Source of the DNA: Streptococcus oralis
Lineage (GTDB): Bacteria > Bacillota > Bacilli > Lactobacillales > Streptococcaceae
Direction of reading: 5' to 3'
Assembly (NCBI GenBank): GCA_905370255.1
Contig: CAJPKC010000002.1
Location: 42,829 to 106,828, forward strand
Length of the DNA: 64,000 nt
Part shown: positions 1 to 8,651 of the stretch, piece by piece
Layout of the letters: each line of letters begins with the position of its first letter
How positions within the stretch are numbered: position 1 is the first letter of the stretch
Made by a program: the position numbers and the translations under genes
Notes under the pieces: model-generated
Database searches by the model: none
What the model saw: only the letters and a program-made list of their open reading frames with translations
What the model was told of the DNA's origin: nothing

Positions 1-1689
1 ATCGGTAACTATGATGATCTGTATAAAGCAAATACGGAATTGAATCATGCTGAAAGTCAAATTCGAGGACGTATGTCTAAGAAACAAGAAGCCCGTGCTG
101 ATTTGATGAAAACACGTGAAGGTAAACGTGCTGAATTAGAAGCGGCTAAGCGAAGTCAATCACAAGTTGAAGGTCGTTTGGCTAATGCGATGCAAGTTCG
201 CGATAAAGCACAAGTTGCGTTGGAAGAAGCTGTTGCAGGTGGTAATCAACCAACAATTGATGCCGCACGTGCTCGTTTAAGTGATGCTAATGGTAATGTC
301 GCTAAGTTTGAACAACAATCTCAAGATGCGCAAAGCGAAGTCAGTGTCGCTCAAAAAGGTGTTGATGATGTAGATGCGCAATTGGACGCAAACAATGAAG
401 CTATTGCGGCTGATGATGCTGAACTTGATACAATTCGAAGCAATCGTGTGTTGGTTCGTCGTGCTGCGAAGCACTTAGCTCGTAAGAGCGGTTTCCAATC
501 GAATGTCGCTGGCGAAGTGCAACAAGTAACTTTGGCTGATGGTTCAAGAGGTACTGCGAAAGTCTTTAAGGGTGATCCTGATAGAGCATTTAGTGATTTG
601 ACTAAATTGCGAAATTCTATGATTGAAGGTCAAGCACTTGAATCGCAATACAAATCTATGAAAGAATCTGATCCGGTTGGTGCTCAAAGAATCTATCAAC
701 AGCTTCAACAAAATAATCAACAACGTGCTTCTTCGGTACAAAATCTCGCTCAAATGGGATTCGATGTACAAAATATGACAACCCTTGATCAAGTGAATGA
801 GGTTGGACAAGCGTTCGAGCAAGAATTCAATACTGTATCGGGTGGTCAAGGAAGCGTTGTTGTATCAGGCAATACTCAAGCGCGTTCAATCACACCGTAC
901 GGCCGTACGGTTAAAGCTCCTGTTGAAGGCGTTAAACCTGAATTGTATACGCCTTATAATGAGGCTCCGGCGCCATTTGTTAATGGTCGTCAACAACAAG
1001 TGGCATCGCTTTATAATAATAGTGGTCCTGGAAATGTCGTACAGATGCCGACACGAACAGTGACTGCAACGAGTGGTCCGCAAAGTAATGATACGCGACG
1101 TACGATTAGAGCTACACAAGAAACTCGAATTGTTAGCGGTGATCCATCGGTAGGTGTTGATCATTTAGATGTTATTTCTGAAGAACATGTAACGCATGAA
1201 TCTGTCGGTGGCGGTGGTCCGCGTAGAACGATTGTGAATCAAGTCCAAGGTTCACGTGTTGTTCAAGGACAACCTTCTGTACAGAGTCAATCTCCGATTA
1301 TGAATCCGGTGTCAGGTGGTGTTTTAGGTGGTGGATATTCCGGACCAGCGCCTATTCAATCACAAGCGTCAGGACCTCGTAATTTGGGAACTACGACTCT
1401 TACAACAGATACAACTGAATTTGTTCAGGGCGCATCTAATGATACTCGTCGAACAGTTCGTCGTAATAACAATGTACGAGTTCAAGAACGGGCTCCTCAA
1501 GCAACAGATACTATCGAGGTTCACGATGAAGGATTTGTTCAATATGAACAATCTCAACCGCAATCTCGACGTACTGTTGTCCGTACAACGAATGGACAAC
1601 CTAAACGTCCAGTACAGCGTCCAGGTGTAACGTATGGTCCTAATAATAAGGTTCAGCCTGCACCATTGTCTCGTAAACCTAAAAAGTGA
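1..1689 (+). CDS. Coiled-coil protein with repeated RRT motifs, 5' end missing
   Basis: The reading frame is open from base 1, so the gene starts upstream of the window; the TTG at 40 is probably not the true start. The visible part is about 562 residues with no membrane segment. The first 150 residues are rich in Ala, Glu, Gln and Lys with heptad-like spacing, which suggests a long coiled coil. The second half is Gln/Ser/Pro-rich low complexity carrying four spaced copies of an RRT element, two of them as NDTRRT followed by I or V. It lies directly upstream of the pilin-like gene in the conjugation block, so a cytoplasmic or tail domain of a transfer-channel protein (VirB6/TrsL type) is possible, but that is inference from position. 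The family is not recognised. Gene end is certain; function is not. Confidence 0.75.
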   Translation: MGNYDDLYKANTELNHAESQIRGRMSKKQEARADLMKTREGKRAELEAAKRSQSQVEGRLANAMQVRDKAQVALEEAVAGGNQPTIDAARARLSDANGNVAKFEQQSQDAQSEVSVAQKGVDDVDAQLDANNEAIAADDAELDTIRSNRVLVRRAAKHLARKSGFQSNVAGEVQQVTLADGSRGTAKVFKGDPDRAFSDLTKLRNSMIEGQALESQYKSMKESDPVGAQRIYQQLQQNNQQRASSVQNLAQMGFDVQNMTTLDQVNEVGQAFEQEFNTVSGGQGSVVVSGNTQARSITPYGRTVKAPVEGVKPELYTPYNEAPAPFVNGRQQQVASLYNNSGPGNVVQMPTRTVTATSGPQSNDTRRTIRATQETRIVSGDPSVGVDHLDVISEEHVTHESVGGGGPRRTIVNQVQGSRVVQGQPSVQSQSPIMNPVSGGVLGGGYSGPAPIQSQASGPRNLGTTTLTTDTTEFVQGASNDTRRTVRRNNNVRVQERAPQATDTIEVHDEGFVQYEQSQPQSRRTVVRTTNGQPKRPVQRPGVTYGPNNKVQPAPLSRKPKK

Positions 1690-1712
1690 TGAAAATTTTC
1701 ATCACTTTTTTT
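1686..1712 (+). terminator. Intrinsic terminator
   Basis: A perfect 20-bp palindrome (1686-1705, GTGATGAA arms) is followed by eight T. It overlaps the TGA stop of the upstream gene and ends that transcript just before the pilin promoter. Confidence 0.85.
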
Positions 1713-1721
1713 TCGCACCTC

Positions 1722-1750
1722 TTGACAAACGATTTCATATTTGCTAAACT
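1722..1750 (+). promoter_or_regulatory. Sigma-A promoter for the pilin-like gene
   Basis: TTGACA at 1722-1727, a 17-bp spacer ending in TGC, and TAAACT at 1745-1750. It is the only promoter seen between the terminator and the leader ORF plus pilin-like gene. Confidence 0.65.
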
Positions 1751-1797
1751 TATTATTGTAAAAACTTGCCCGAAAATAATTAACGAAGGAGAATATT

Positions 1798-1851
1798 ATG
1801 GATCTCAATAGGAGGGCAGGCGAGATTCATGGTAGATCATTAGTCCAATGA
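1798..1851 (+). CDS. 17-codon leader ORF overlapping the pilin-like gene
   Basis: An AAGGAG ribosome site about 6 nt upstream serves ATG 1798. The ORF encodes 17 residues (MDLNRRAGEIHGRSLVQ) and its TGA stop at 1849-1851 overlaps the ATG of the next gene (ATGA). The pilin-like gene has no good ribosome site of its own: an internal AGGAGG lies 33 nt before its start. The arrangement therefore suggests translational coupling, with ribosomes finishing the leader and restarting on the pilin. The peptide itself has no recognisable motif. It could also be an unimportant fortuitous ORF. Confidence 0.45.
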   Translation: MDLNRRAGEIHGRSLVQ

Positions 1852-2234
1852 ATTCATTATTGACTAGCATTTACACCGAGCTTCCTGTCGGTGCGTGGGA
1901 TTTGACGTCATTCCTTACAAATGCCTATAAACAAGTTGGCGAATGGGGTAAACTTTTGCTAATGCTCTTGGGTATTATCTTGATCGTTGTATCAGGTGTT
2001 AAGATCTGGCGTAACTTCACAAGCGAAAGCGCACAACGTCAACCTCGTTGGGGTATGACTATTTGCGGATTGCTCGTAGGTGGTGCTCTCTCTATTTCAT
2101 CAGGTTGGACACTCTTGAACGATATCGCTCAAGGTGGTCAAAAGACTATCCAAGATTTGGGTGGTGGTGCTATTGTATTCAGTAATATTGTGGCACATCC
2201 CGCTGAAGCTATTCGTGCTTTGATTAGCTTCTAA
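1848..2234 (+). CDS. VirB2/TrbC-like pilin or small two-helix transfer membrane protein
   Basis: 128 residues with two hydrophobic segments, about residues 35-53 (LLLMLLGIILIVVSGV) and 67-85, separated by a short basic loop (residues 54-68). Two helices with a short positive loop and small size fit VirB2-type major pilins of type IV secretion systems, which are also found in Gram-positive conjugative elements. There is no classical cleavable signal peptide, but the N-terminal 25 residues could be removed. It is the first full gene of the transfer block and has its own promoter and terminator, as expected for a structural protein needed in many copies. Translation probably depends on the overlapping leader ORF. 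The family call rests on topology and context only. Confidence 0.6.
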   Translation: MNSLLTSIYTELPVGAWDLTSFLTNAYKQVGEWGKLLLMLLGIILIVVSGVKIWRNFTSESAQRQPRWGMTICGLLVGGALSISSGWTLLNDIAQGGQKTIQDLGGGAIVFSNIVAHPAEAIRALISF

Positions 2235-2253
2235 TAGTTAGTACGGGATTGAA

Positions 2254-2282
2254 AGGCTAGGTGAAGACCTAGTCTTTTTTTT
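2254..2282 (+). terminator. Intrinsic terminator
   Basis: Nine-bp stem with one G-U pair (2254-2262 with 2267-2275), GAAG loop, then a run of T. It makes the pilin-like gene a separate transcription unit. Confidence 0.85.
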
Positions 2283-2283
2283 G

Positions 2284-2312
2284 TTGTGAAGTTGGAATAT
2301 TTGTGATATAAT
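2284..2312 (+). promoter_or_regulatory. Sigma-A promoter, extended -10
   Basis: TTGTGA at 2284-2289, 17-bp spacer ending TGA, TATAAT at 2307-2312. An AGAAAGG ribosome site follows before ATG 2344. Confidence 0.75.
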
Positions 2313-2343
2313 AGGTCTATGACAAAACAGAAAGGGTTTTAAT

Positions 2344-3768
2344 ATGGCTTTTTGGAATAAGGGTATGACCGATGGTGGTGAAGATACCCGTAAGAATAAG
2401 TTAGATAAAGAATTTGACAAAGAAGCGGCCCGTGAAGAACGATTACGTAAATTTAAGATGGGTCAGCACAATATTATTGAGCGACAACTTGTAACGTTGG
2501 GTATTGCGTTAGGTGTTACGATTGTTGGGATTTCTATCTCAGCAAATGGTATGATTAAGAAAAATAGCCAGACGTTATCAACAAAAGCAATTTATACGGA
2601 GCAAGCAGAGTATTCTAAAAACTCAGCGGTTAAGGCGAAAGTTGTATCCGTTAACCGTTCAAAAGATGGAAAAACGGCATACTTGCTATTTTATTTTGAA
2701 CAACCTGACCAAGTATCGCAGGATGCTCGGAATTATAAGGTTTTCTTGTCTGCATTTAATGATCGATTAAAAACAACACCTGTTGGAAATATGTTCGTGT
2801 TTGGTTCAACAGGCTATATGGGTGTTCGAATTCATGATGAAGCCGGTATTCCGAACCAAGTGTTAGATATTACGATTCGTTCTGAGAAAGACGTAGCTAC
2901 ATCTAAACAGGATAATGAGAAAGCAACTCTTGAGAACGGATACGGTGAAACGTTTAGAAAATACAATCAGATTCGTTTTTATGCGAACTTTGGCGCGAAG
3001 AAAGCAACGGTTGTGGATTTAGCGAACGATGCATCGCCATCTGAAATGTATTATCAGTTAGTCGGTAAAGAAGAAGATAAGAAATTGTTGGCTGAGTATG
3101 ACGAAGAAGTTGCTTCTATCAAGACGCAATTGGCTCGTATTGAAGAATATCAAACACGTATTGCCGATCGCGGTTATGATGTGCCAGAACTTCCAGAAGT
3201 ATTCCGTGATATGAAAGTTACAGCCGATGGTCTTGAAACAACCGCTGTGGTTCCTGGTGGGTATAACTTGAAAGCCGGATCTACGCTTCGTGATGGTTAT
3301 TTGAAACAGTTGATTACAGGCGATATTGATGAAGACGATATTTCTAATTTGTTGGCTGTCAAGTCAGCTGAAACGAGTGGTTCGTTAACGAAGCAAGTTC
3401 AGAAGTCAGATGGTACGTATGAAACCGTTGAGGTTAATATTGATAAATCTAAATTGAAAGGCTTAGCGACAGTTGGTAATGACGTACAGTCTTCACTTCA
3501 GATTCGTACTTTGAAGAAAACAGGTAGCGATCAAACGCTTGAGTTGAGCGCTGTTCAATCCGATTTGAACTCGTCTACGGAAATGGCTGTTGCGAAAGAC
3601 GCTGAACAATTGAGTCAAGCGTATCAAGCGCTGTTCCAATCGTTGCAAAAGGTTCAGGTTACGATTAACCGTAAACGTGTTGCTTTGGATGAAGGAATGT
3701 TATCACAAAAAACTCTTTATACTCAAACATCTGGTGCGAAGACATTTAATGTTTGGCAACAAAAATAA
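2344..3768 (+). CDS. Single-pass membrane protein of the transfer block, unrecognised
   Basis: 474 residues. A very charged N-terminal cytoplasmic part (residues 1-48) is followed by one membrane segment (about 49-70) and a large extracytoplasmic part with an alpha/beta character to residue 230, an acidic helical stretch around 240-275, and a C-terminal region rich in charged residues. The layout (short cytoplasmic tail, one helix, soluble outer domain) is that of assembly proteins in type IV secretion systems. No motif identifies a specific family. It has its own promoter and a terminator after it, and stands between the pilin-like gene and the first VirB8-like pair, so a structural role in the mating channel is the most reasonable inference. 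Confidence 0.7.
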   Translation: MAFWNKGMTDGGEDTRKNKLDKEFDKEAAREERLRKFKMGQHNIIERQLVTLGIALGVTIVGISISANGMIKKNSQTLSTKAIYTEQAEYSKNSAVKAKVVSVNRSKDGKTAYLLFYFEQPDQVSQDARNYKVFLSAFNDRLKTTPVGNMFVFGSTGYMGVRIHDEAGIPNQVLDITIRSEKDVATSKQDNEKATLENGYGETFRKYNQIRFYANFGAKKATVVDLANDASPSEMYYQLVGKEEDKKLLAEYDEEVASIKTQLARIEEYQTRIADRGYDVPELPEVFRDMKVTADGLETTAVVPGGYNLKAGSTLRDGYLKQLITGDIDEDDISNLLAVKSAETSGSLTKQVQKSDGTYETVEVNIDKSKLKGLATVGNDVQSSLQIRTLKKTGSDQTLELSAVQSDLNSSTEMAVAKDAEQLSQAYQALFQSLQKVQVTINRKRVALDEGMLSQKTLYTQTSGAKTFNVWQQK

Positions 3769-3772
3769 GAAT

Positions 3773-3797
3773 AAGCCCGTTCAATTCGGGCTTTTTT
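3773..3797 (+). terminator. Intrinsic terminator
   Basis: AAGCCCG and CGGGCTT arms (3773-3779, 3787-3793) followed by T residues. Confidence 0.85.
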
Positions 3798-3826
3798 GAG
3801 ACTTTTTGTAGATTTTGTGATATAAT
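3796..3826 (+). promoter_or_regulatory. Extended -10 promoter for the first VirB8-like operon
   Basis: TATAAT at 3821-3826 preceded by TGTGA gives a strong extended -10. The best -35 (TTGAGA at 3796-3801) has a long 19-bp spacer and overlaps the T-run of the previous terminator. Drives 3857-7134. Confidence 0.65.
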
Positions 3827-3856
3827 TGATATAGTCAATTGCAGAAAGGAACGATT

Positions 3857-4564
3857 ATGGCAAAATTGTCAAAAGAAAAGAAACTAAAATATGGTGATCG
3901 TAACCATTTGGTTTCTATTAAAACAAAATCAGGTAAAGAAATCGGTGGCGGTTTTTTTGATTGGTTGTTACCTCGATGGTCAGTTGTACCTGTTACGATT
4001 GGTGTTTTGATGATAGCGGGTAGTGTGACGAGTAATATACTACAAAATAAAGTGGTTGAATCTCGTAATGAACAGCTTGTTGCTAAGATTAAAACGGCAA
4101 AAGCCGAATTAAAACGTGAAAAGAAATCAGTCAAACCTAGTGTGATTTATAAAGATGTTGCGGTTCAGACTCATAATGCGGGTGCAACGGGTAAAGCTGT
4201 TGCTGAGAGTATGATGACCGTTACGAAGAAACAAGATGTTTCCACGAGAGCTTCTGTGTCGGATGATGATGCGGTTAAAGCTACGAATGTTTTGATGAAG
4301 TCTTTGGATAAGAGCGCGTCTGAGTGGTCTAAGGTTAAATCGTGGTTGAAGAGACCTGATTGGACGTTAACGTTTGAGTCAGATGTTCCGTTTGAGGGTA
4401 CGGATGTTCAAACAATGTTTACGATTAAGGACGGTTCTGGAAAAACTGTAGGTTATGTTCTTGCGAAGTATGATGCTGTCGAAGATTTGTTTACGAATGT
4501 CAAAACTGTATACGTAAAAGATGTTCGTGATTTGAAATTGGATGGGGGAACTAAGCATGAATAA
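3857..4564 (+). CDS. VirB8/TcpC-like channel protein, copy 1
   Basis: 235 residues from ATG 3857, which sits 6 nt after AAAGGA; an upstream in-frame start at 3839 lacks a ribosome site. Basic cytoplasmic N-terminus, one membrane helix at about residues 40-60, a short coiled coil, then a C-terminal domain with the segment WLKRPDWTLTFES and an alternating beta pattern typical of NTF2-like VirB8/TcpC domains. The C-terminal domain is clearly related to that of the gene at 7247 (WIKLPTWTIEFKS). In Gram-positive conjugation such proteins are bitopic scaffold components of the mating channel. It overlaps the next gene by 8 nt. The VirB8 assignment is by topology and paralogy, without a search. Confidence 0.6.
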   Translation: MAKLSKEKKLKYGDRNHLVSIKTKSGKEIGGGFFDWLLPRWSVVPVTIGVLMIAGSVTSNILQNKVVESRNEQLVAKIKTAKAELKREKKSVKPSVIYKDVAVQTHNAGATGKAVAESMMTVTKKQDVSTRASVSDDDAVKATNVLMKSLDKSASEWSKVKSWLKRPDWTLTFESDVPFEGTDVQTMFTIKDGSGKTVGYVLAKYDAVEDLFTNVKTVYVKDVRDLKLDGGTKHE

Positions 4565-5150
4565 GTATAAGAATTTGATTAAGAACGTTCTGGTTACGAT
4601 TGTGACAATGTTTGTTACGTGGATTTCGTTATTGCTGATTAGTGTGTTTTTAGCGGGTCCGTCGAAGTTGAATTCACAGTTGAAAGATATGTATGCTTCT
4701 GTGCGAAATCAGATTGTTGATGCGCGCGGTGTATCGCATTCGAAAAAGACAGAGACTAAGAAAAACATTAAAGGTGTTTCGACTGATATTTTTGAAGACG
4801 ATTCAAAACAAGCTGAAAAGGCGTTTAAGTCATATTTGACAATTGATTCGGCTAAGGATTACACCGATGTTAAAAAACTTGTAACGAATCAGTTTACATC
4901 CGAATCGAATTTTGTTAAAATGTTTTTTGAAAGCGATACATTTACGAACAAAATGTCGTTTAAATCATTGGATGTTATTATGAAATCGTGGTCTGAAGAC
5001 GGATCTGTTGCGTATAATGGTATTTTAAGCTATACTGTTAATGGTAAAGAGCATCGTCGATTGGTTACATTTACTATGTTTTATAACACGGATGATCGTA
5101 CTAGTCGTGATTTGAAAGATGTTCAAGTAAATGATGCTGAATTTATGTAG
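4557..5150 (+). CDS. Single-pass transfer protein, partner of VirB8-like copy 1
   Basis: 197 residues from ATG 4557, which overlaps the stop of the previous gene and is preceded by GGGGG; the longer frame from 4542 has no ribosome site. One N-terminal membrane helix (about residues 10-33), a basic-helical linker containing KNIKGVS, then a compact alpha/beta domain with mixed strands that could also be NTF2-like. It is a paralog of the gene at 7966, which shows KNIQGVS at the matching place. Always paired with a VirB8-like gene here, it is likely to form a complex with it at the membrane. Exact function is unknown. Confidence 0.6.
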   Translation: MNKYKNLIKNVLVTIVTMFVTWISLLLISVFLAGPSKLNSQLKDMYASVRNQIVDARGVSHSKKTETKKNIKGVSTDIFEDDSKQAEKAFKSYLTIDSAKDYTDVKKLVTNQFTSESNFVKMFFESDTFTNKMSFKSLDVIMKSWSEDGSVAYNGILSYTVNGKEHRRLVTFTMFYNTDDRTSRDLKDVQVNDAEFM

Positions 5151-5163
5151 AAAGGCGTAGGGT

Positions 5164-7134
5164 ATGGCTGAAGATAAAGAATTGAAAGGATCTATTCAAG
5201 GAAATGAATCTCCGCAGAATTCGCCAAAAGAACCGAAGTCATCGATTGAAAAAGCAGGTGACGAATTAAAGGAACAAGCGAAGTCGGATCCAAAATTAAA
5301 AGATCCGGGTGGTAAAGGTCTTGATAGAGATCAACCAGAACCTCCTTCGTTGAAGGATGCGTTCAAGAAAAACCCAAACGATGATGGCGGTAAAGGTCTT
5401 CTTGGTAAAGCTAAGGGTGGCGGAAAAGGTTCGAAAAATGATTCTCCCGAAGATGCTTTAAAAGGAAAACTGCAAGATACTGGTAAGAAGATAGCAAAAG
5501 AAGCGGCAAAACCTGCGGGTAAAGCGGGAGCTGCGACTCTCGGTGGTAATATCTTTATGGGTGCGATGAATCAAGCGGCTACAGCGTCGGTTGGTTTGTT
5601 CGCTGCTATTCTCGGATTTATTGTCGACATGGTTGTCGGTATCGTTGGTTTTGTTGGTGGTCTGATTATGGGACTTCTGACGTTTACTTGGCAGATGGTT
5701 GTCATGGCTGTGTCTGGGACAATTGCTATTATTAGTGTTGTTGTGATGATTATCGCACAAAGTAATCAGGTGCAACGTGCTCGTGCGGCTGACGAAGCGT
5801 TCAGATGTAATGATGCTAATGTGGAGAATCGCGCGAAACAAAAGATTTCTGCGGCTAAAAAAGGCGAGTTATCTGCTGAAGATCAAGCACGTGTCGATGA
5901 AAACTCTAAGAAAACACTTTCTGTTTTGACAAAATACGGATTGGATGAAACGCAAATTGCGGCTGTTTTGGGGGCTTGGGATTCAGAATCAAGTATTCAA
6001 CCGAAACGTTATGAAACGGACTATATTGTTAAAGAAAAATATGACCAATTAGATAAAGATGGTCCTACCGCTGAATCATTAGTAGGCGGTTGGGGTGCGT
6101 TTCTTGCAATGTACAACGGTACCGGTCTTAATGAGAGCGGTTATCTTCATGAAGGTAAACATTATATCGGGGTGGGTCTTGGTCAATGGACAGGTCCTCG
6201 TGCGAAACAATTATGGGACTTTTCTAAGTCGATTAAAAAATCGATGTTCGACATGGATACTCAGTTGGCGTTTATGATCAGTGATAACGATAGTGGTAAA
6301 TCTCGATTGGATGCGTATAAAGAAGCGTCTAAAGGTAAATCTGTGGATGAAGCTACTGCGTTGTTCTTAGCAATGTGGGAGGGTGTGCCTGGTAATAAAC
6401 TAGCCGCTCGACAACAGGCCGCCGCTGAACGTTTGATTGCGATTAAGAAGATGGATAAAGATGAAGCATATGCCGCGTCAATCTTATCTCTTGCAAACGT
6501 TAAAGCCTCTGCGGCAAATAGTAAACAGTCTAAATTGAATGAAAAAGATGACTGTGGTGTTGCTCTTAAGGATAGTGGTGCTGTTGATTATGCTGAAGAT
6601 GGTACTGGTGAATTTCCTGCTGGTATTACTGGTATTTCTTGGACGCCTGATACATTGCCGAAAGAACTTAAACCATTTGCGCATGATCCGAAAGCGTTAG
6701 GTTTGTCATGGGGTAGTTCTAAAGGGTGGTATTCCGGATCGGGTCAATGTGTAGACTTGTCTGAGTCGGTTGCCGGTTGTTTATGGAAGGGCGCCCCTAT
6801 GCATCTTCCGGGTAACGGTGATTCGTCTGCGGCTAGTGCAGCGGCTGCGTTTGGTACAAAGGTTTCAAGCGATCCTATTAAATCGGGGGCTGTATTTACG
6901 TCTCCTGAGAATGCGCAATATGGACATACTGGGATTGTCGCTCATATTTTCAAAAATCGTGATATTTTAATTCTGGAACAAAACTATGATGTGTTATCTG
7001 GTATTAATGCCGGTAAACCAAACACGTGGGATTGGCGTTATGTGAAGAAAAGTCAATATGAGTCTCAACATTGGAAATTCGCGGCTCCTAAAGACGGTAA
7101 AGCTGATTGGTCTGGTAAGAAGACTAAGAAGTAA
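5164..7134 (+). CDS. Bifunctional peptidoglycan hydrolase (lysozyme-like plus CHAP), VirB1/CwlT-like
   Basis: 656 residues. Residues 1-130 are a disordered, Lys/Asp/Pro/Gly-rich cytoplasmic part. A long hydrophobic stretch at about 140-200 holds two membrane helices. Residues about 245-420 form a phage-tail-lysozyme-like domain (AAVLGAWDSESSIQP, GVGLGQWTG). Residues about 510-640 form a CHAP amidase/endopeptidase domain with the catalytic Cys in GQCVDL, the His in YGHTGIV and a following EQNY. Two-domain wall hydrolases of this kind (CwlT, TcpG, PrgK) open the peptidoglycan so the conjugation channel can cross the wall. It lies between the two VirB8-like pairs, 13 nt after the first pair, with an AAAGG ribosome site. 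Confidence in the domains is high. Confidence 0.88.
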   Translation: MAEDKELKGSIQGNESPQNSPKEPKSSIEKAGDELKEQAKSDPKLKDPGGKGLDRDQPEPPSLKDAFKKNPNDDGGKGLLGKAKGGGKGSKNDSPEDALKGKLQDTGKKIAKEAAKPAGKAGAATLGGNIFMGAMNQAATASVGLFAAILGFIVDMVVGIVGFVGGLIMGLLTFTWQMVVMAVSGTIAIISVVVMIIAQSNQVQRARAADEAFRCNDANVENRAKQKISAAKKGELSAEDQARVDENSKKTLSVLTKYGLDETQIAAVLGAWDSESSIQPKRYETDYIVKEKYDQLDKDGPTAESLVGGWGAFLAMYNGTGLNESGYLHEGKHYIGVGLGQWTGPRAKQLWDFSKSIKKSMFDMDTQLAFMISDNDSGKSRLDAYKEASKGKSVDEATALFLAMWEGVPGNKLAARQQAAAERLIAIKKMDKDEAYAASILSLANVKASAANSKQSKLNEKDDCGVALKDSGAVDYAEDGTGEFPAGITGISWTPDTLPKELKPFAHDPKALGLSWGSSKGWYSGSGQCVDLSESVAGCLWKGAPMHLPGNGDSSAASAAAAFGTKVSSDPIKSGAVFTSPENAQYGHTGIVAHIFKNRDILILEQNYDVLSGINAGKPNTWDWRYVKKSQYESQHWKFAAPKDGKADWSGKKTKK

Positions 7135-7140
7135 TATAAG

Positions 7141-7166
7141 AGCCTATAAATTTTATAGGCTTTTTC
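7141..7166 (+). terminator. Intrinsic terminator
   Basis: AGCCTATAA and TTATAGGCT arms (7141-7161) followed by TTTTC. Ends the operon that includes the wall hydrolase. Confidence 0.8.
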
Positions 7167-7184
7167 TTTAAAAGTGATTCTAAA

Positions 7185-7215
7185 TTGAGCATTTTTAAAG
7201 TTTTTATGATATAAT
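7185..7215 (+). promoter_or_regulatory. Extended -10 promoter for the second VirB8-like pair
   Basis: TATAAT at 7210-7215 with TGA directly upstream. The possible -35 TTGAGC (7185-7190) is spaced 19 bp, the same long spacing as at the promoter of the paralogous pair (3796-3826). Confidence 0.6.
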
Positions 7216-7246
7216 ACAAATATGTTTAAATGAAAGGAATCTTTCA

Positions 7247-7966
7247 ATGGTTAAAAAAGATAAATCGGGGGATAAACCATCTTTTAAAGAAGCTTTTAAT
7301 AGCACACGAAACAAGTTAACCCCTCATACTAAAAAAGGTAATACTTATGGTGAGGTTGTTGCTGGCGGGTTATCTCGAAATTGGGCAATTATCCCTAGTA
7401 TTATTGCAATAGCTGTTGCCGGTGTTGTCGCATTAAATTCGCAATCGGCTATTAATACGAAAACTCAGCAAATTACGCAAATTGAATCTAAAATTGAGGG
7501 TTTGCAATCCAAGTTGGACTCGGCTCGTAATGGTAGTAAAGAAAAGGTTGTCAAAAAGACAATTGATGTCAAAATGAATAATGCTACAGCGGCTGGTAAA
7601 AAAGTCATTGATTTGGAAACAGAATTGATGAAATCGTTGGATTTGACGATTATCGGCGAAGATTCTCCTCTTGATGTAAAACATGTAACGAAAGTGAGTG
7701 AGGATCTTCGTTCTATGACGGGTATGAATGAGACTGAAGTTTTTGCGACATGGATCAAGCTTCCAACGTGGACAATCGAGTTCAAGTCGGTTGTTTCTTA
7801 TGAAGGTAATGAAATTCCGTCATTGTTCATTCTTAAAGATGATAAGGGTGAGCTGATGGGTCTTGTTACGGCTGTGTATCATGCAGATACGGATTCGTTC
7901 TCAAATGTGAATGTAACGTATACTACAGCTGGTGATGCTGTTAACTATAATCGAGGTGGTCGCTAA
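7247..7966 (+). CDS. VirB8/TcpC-like channel protein, copy 2
   Basis: 239 residues. Basic N-terminal cytoplasmic part, membrane helix at about residues 45-65 (IIPSIIAIAVAGVVAL), coiled-coil stalk to about 105, then a C-terminal domain matching that of the 3857 gene: WIKLPTWTIEFKS, a beta strand ending SLFILKDDKG, and a final strand with the pattern VTAVYHADTDSFSNV. AAAGGA lies 8 nt before the start. The TAATG overlap with the next gene reproduces the gene-pair layout of copy 1, so the pair arose by duplication. A second copy would allow a hetero-oligomeric membrane scaffold. Confidence 0.6.
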   Translation: MVKKDKSGDKPSFKEAFNSTRNKLTPHTKKGNTYGEVVAGGLSRNWAIIPSIIAIAVAGVVALNSQSAINTKTQQITQIESKIEGLQSKLDSARNGSKEKVVKKTIDVKMNNATAAGKKVIDLETELMKSLDLTIIGEDSPLDVKHVTKVSEDLRSMTGMNETEVFATWIKLPTWTIEFKSVVSYEGNEIPSLFILKDDKGELMGLVTAVYHADTDSFSNVNVTYTTAGDAVNYNRGGR

Positions 7967-8625
7967 TGAAAAGAAATACAATCAATACAATTATTTTGAC
8001 TGGCGCGGCTGTTATTAGTGCTAGTTTGATCGGATTTTCTGTAGTAACTGCGTCGCAAATGGATACGAAATATAGTCGTTTACAATCCGAATATAAAACG
8101 ATGCAGACTGAAATTGCACGTAATCGTAAAGAAAATGTAAAAGTTGTAACTGAGACCGAGAAAAATATTCAGGGTGTCTCTAATCAACAACTTAAAGAAG
8201 ATAAACGTCAAGCGAGTATTTATTTTGCACCAGCGTTCACATGGACGTCCGGTAATGAATATGATGCAACACGCAAGTCTTATATCGATAAACTTGGAAC
8301 TGATTCGCAATTTGTGCAGAATTATTTAAAAGAAAATATTCGAATTGAAGTTGCGAATAAGAATCTTAAAAACAATGATATCGACATTCAAGGTTTGAAA
8401 TCAAACTTTGAAGAAATGGTGCTTTATCCAACAACGTGGAAGCCAGATGGTACTATTACGTATGTTGGTGTTATTAAGTATTATGTGTTTAAGAACGAAT
8501 CTGATTTGAATGATAAAACAGGACTTCTTAAATCGAAAGCTGTTGTTGAATTTACTATGTCTGGTGCTAATGCGAAAGATCGTCAAATTTCTGATGTGAA
8601 AGCATACGCTGGATCTCTCGAATAA
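7966..8625 (+). CDS. Single-pass transfer protein, partner of VirB8-like copy 2
   Basis: 219 residues; the ATG overlaps the TAA of the previous gene (TAATG). N-terminal membrane helix at about residues 8-28, heptad-rich stalk, KNIQGVS motif shared with the 4557 gene, then an alpha/beta domain. Longer than its paralog by about 22 residues, mostly inside the C-terminal domain. Same inferred role as the 4557 gene. Followed after 26 nt by another membrane-protein gene in the same transcript. Confidence 0.6.
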   Translation: MKRNTINTIILTGAAVISASLIGFSVVTASQMDTKYSRLQSEYKTMQTEIARNRKENVKVVTETEKNIQGVSNQQLKEDKRQASIYFAPAFTWTSGNEYDATRKSYIDKLGTDSQFVQNYLKENIRIEVANKNLKNNDIDIQGLKSNFEEMVLYPTTWKPDGTITYVGVIKYYVFKNESDLNDKTGLLKSKAVVEFTMSGANAKDRQISDVKAYAGSLE

Positions 8626-8651
8626 TAGAAAGGAAAGGGACTTCAATATCT

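Noticed and set aside
40..1689. TTG at 40 as the gene start
   Set aside because: The frame stays open to base 1 and no ribosome site precedes position 40, so the gene is cut by the window edge.
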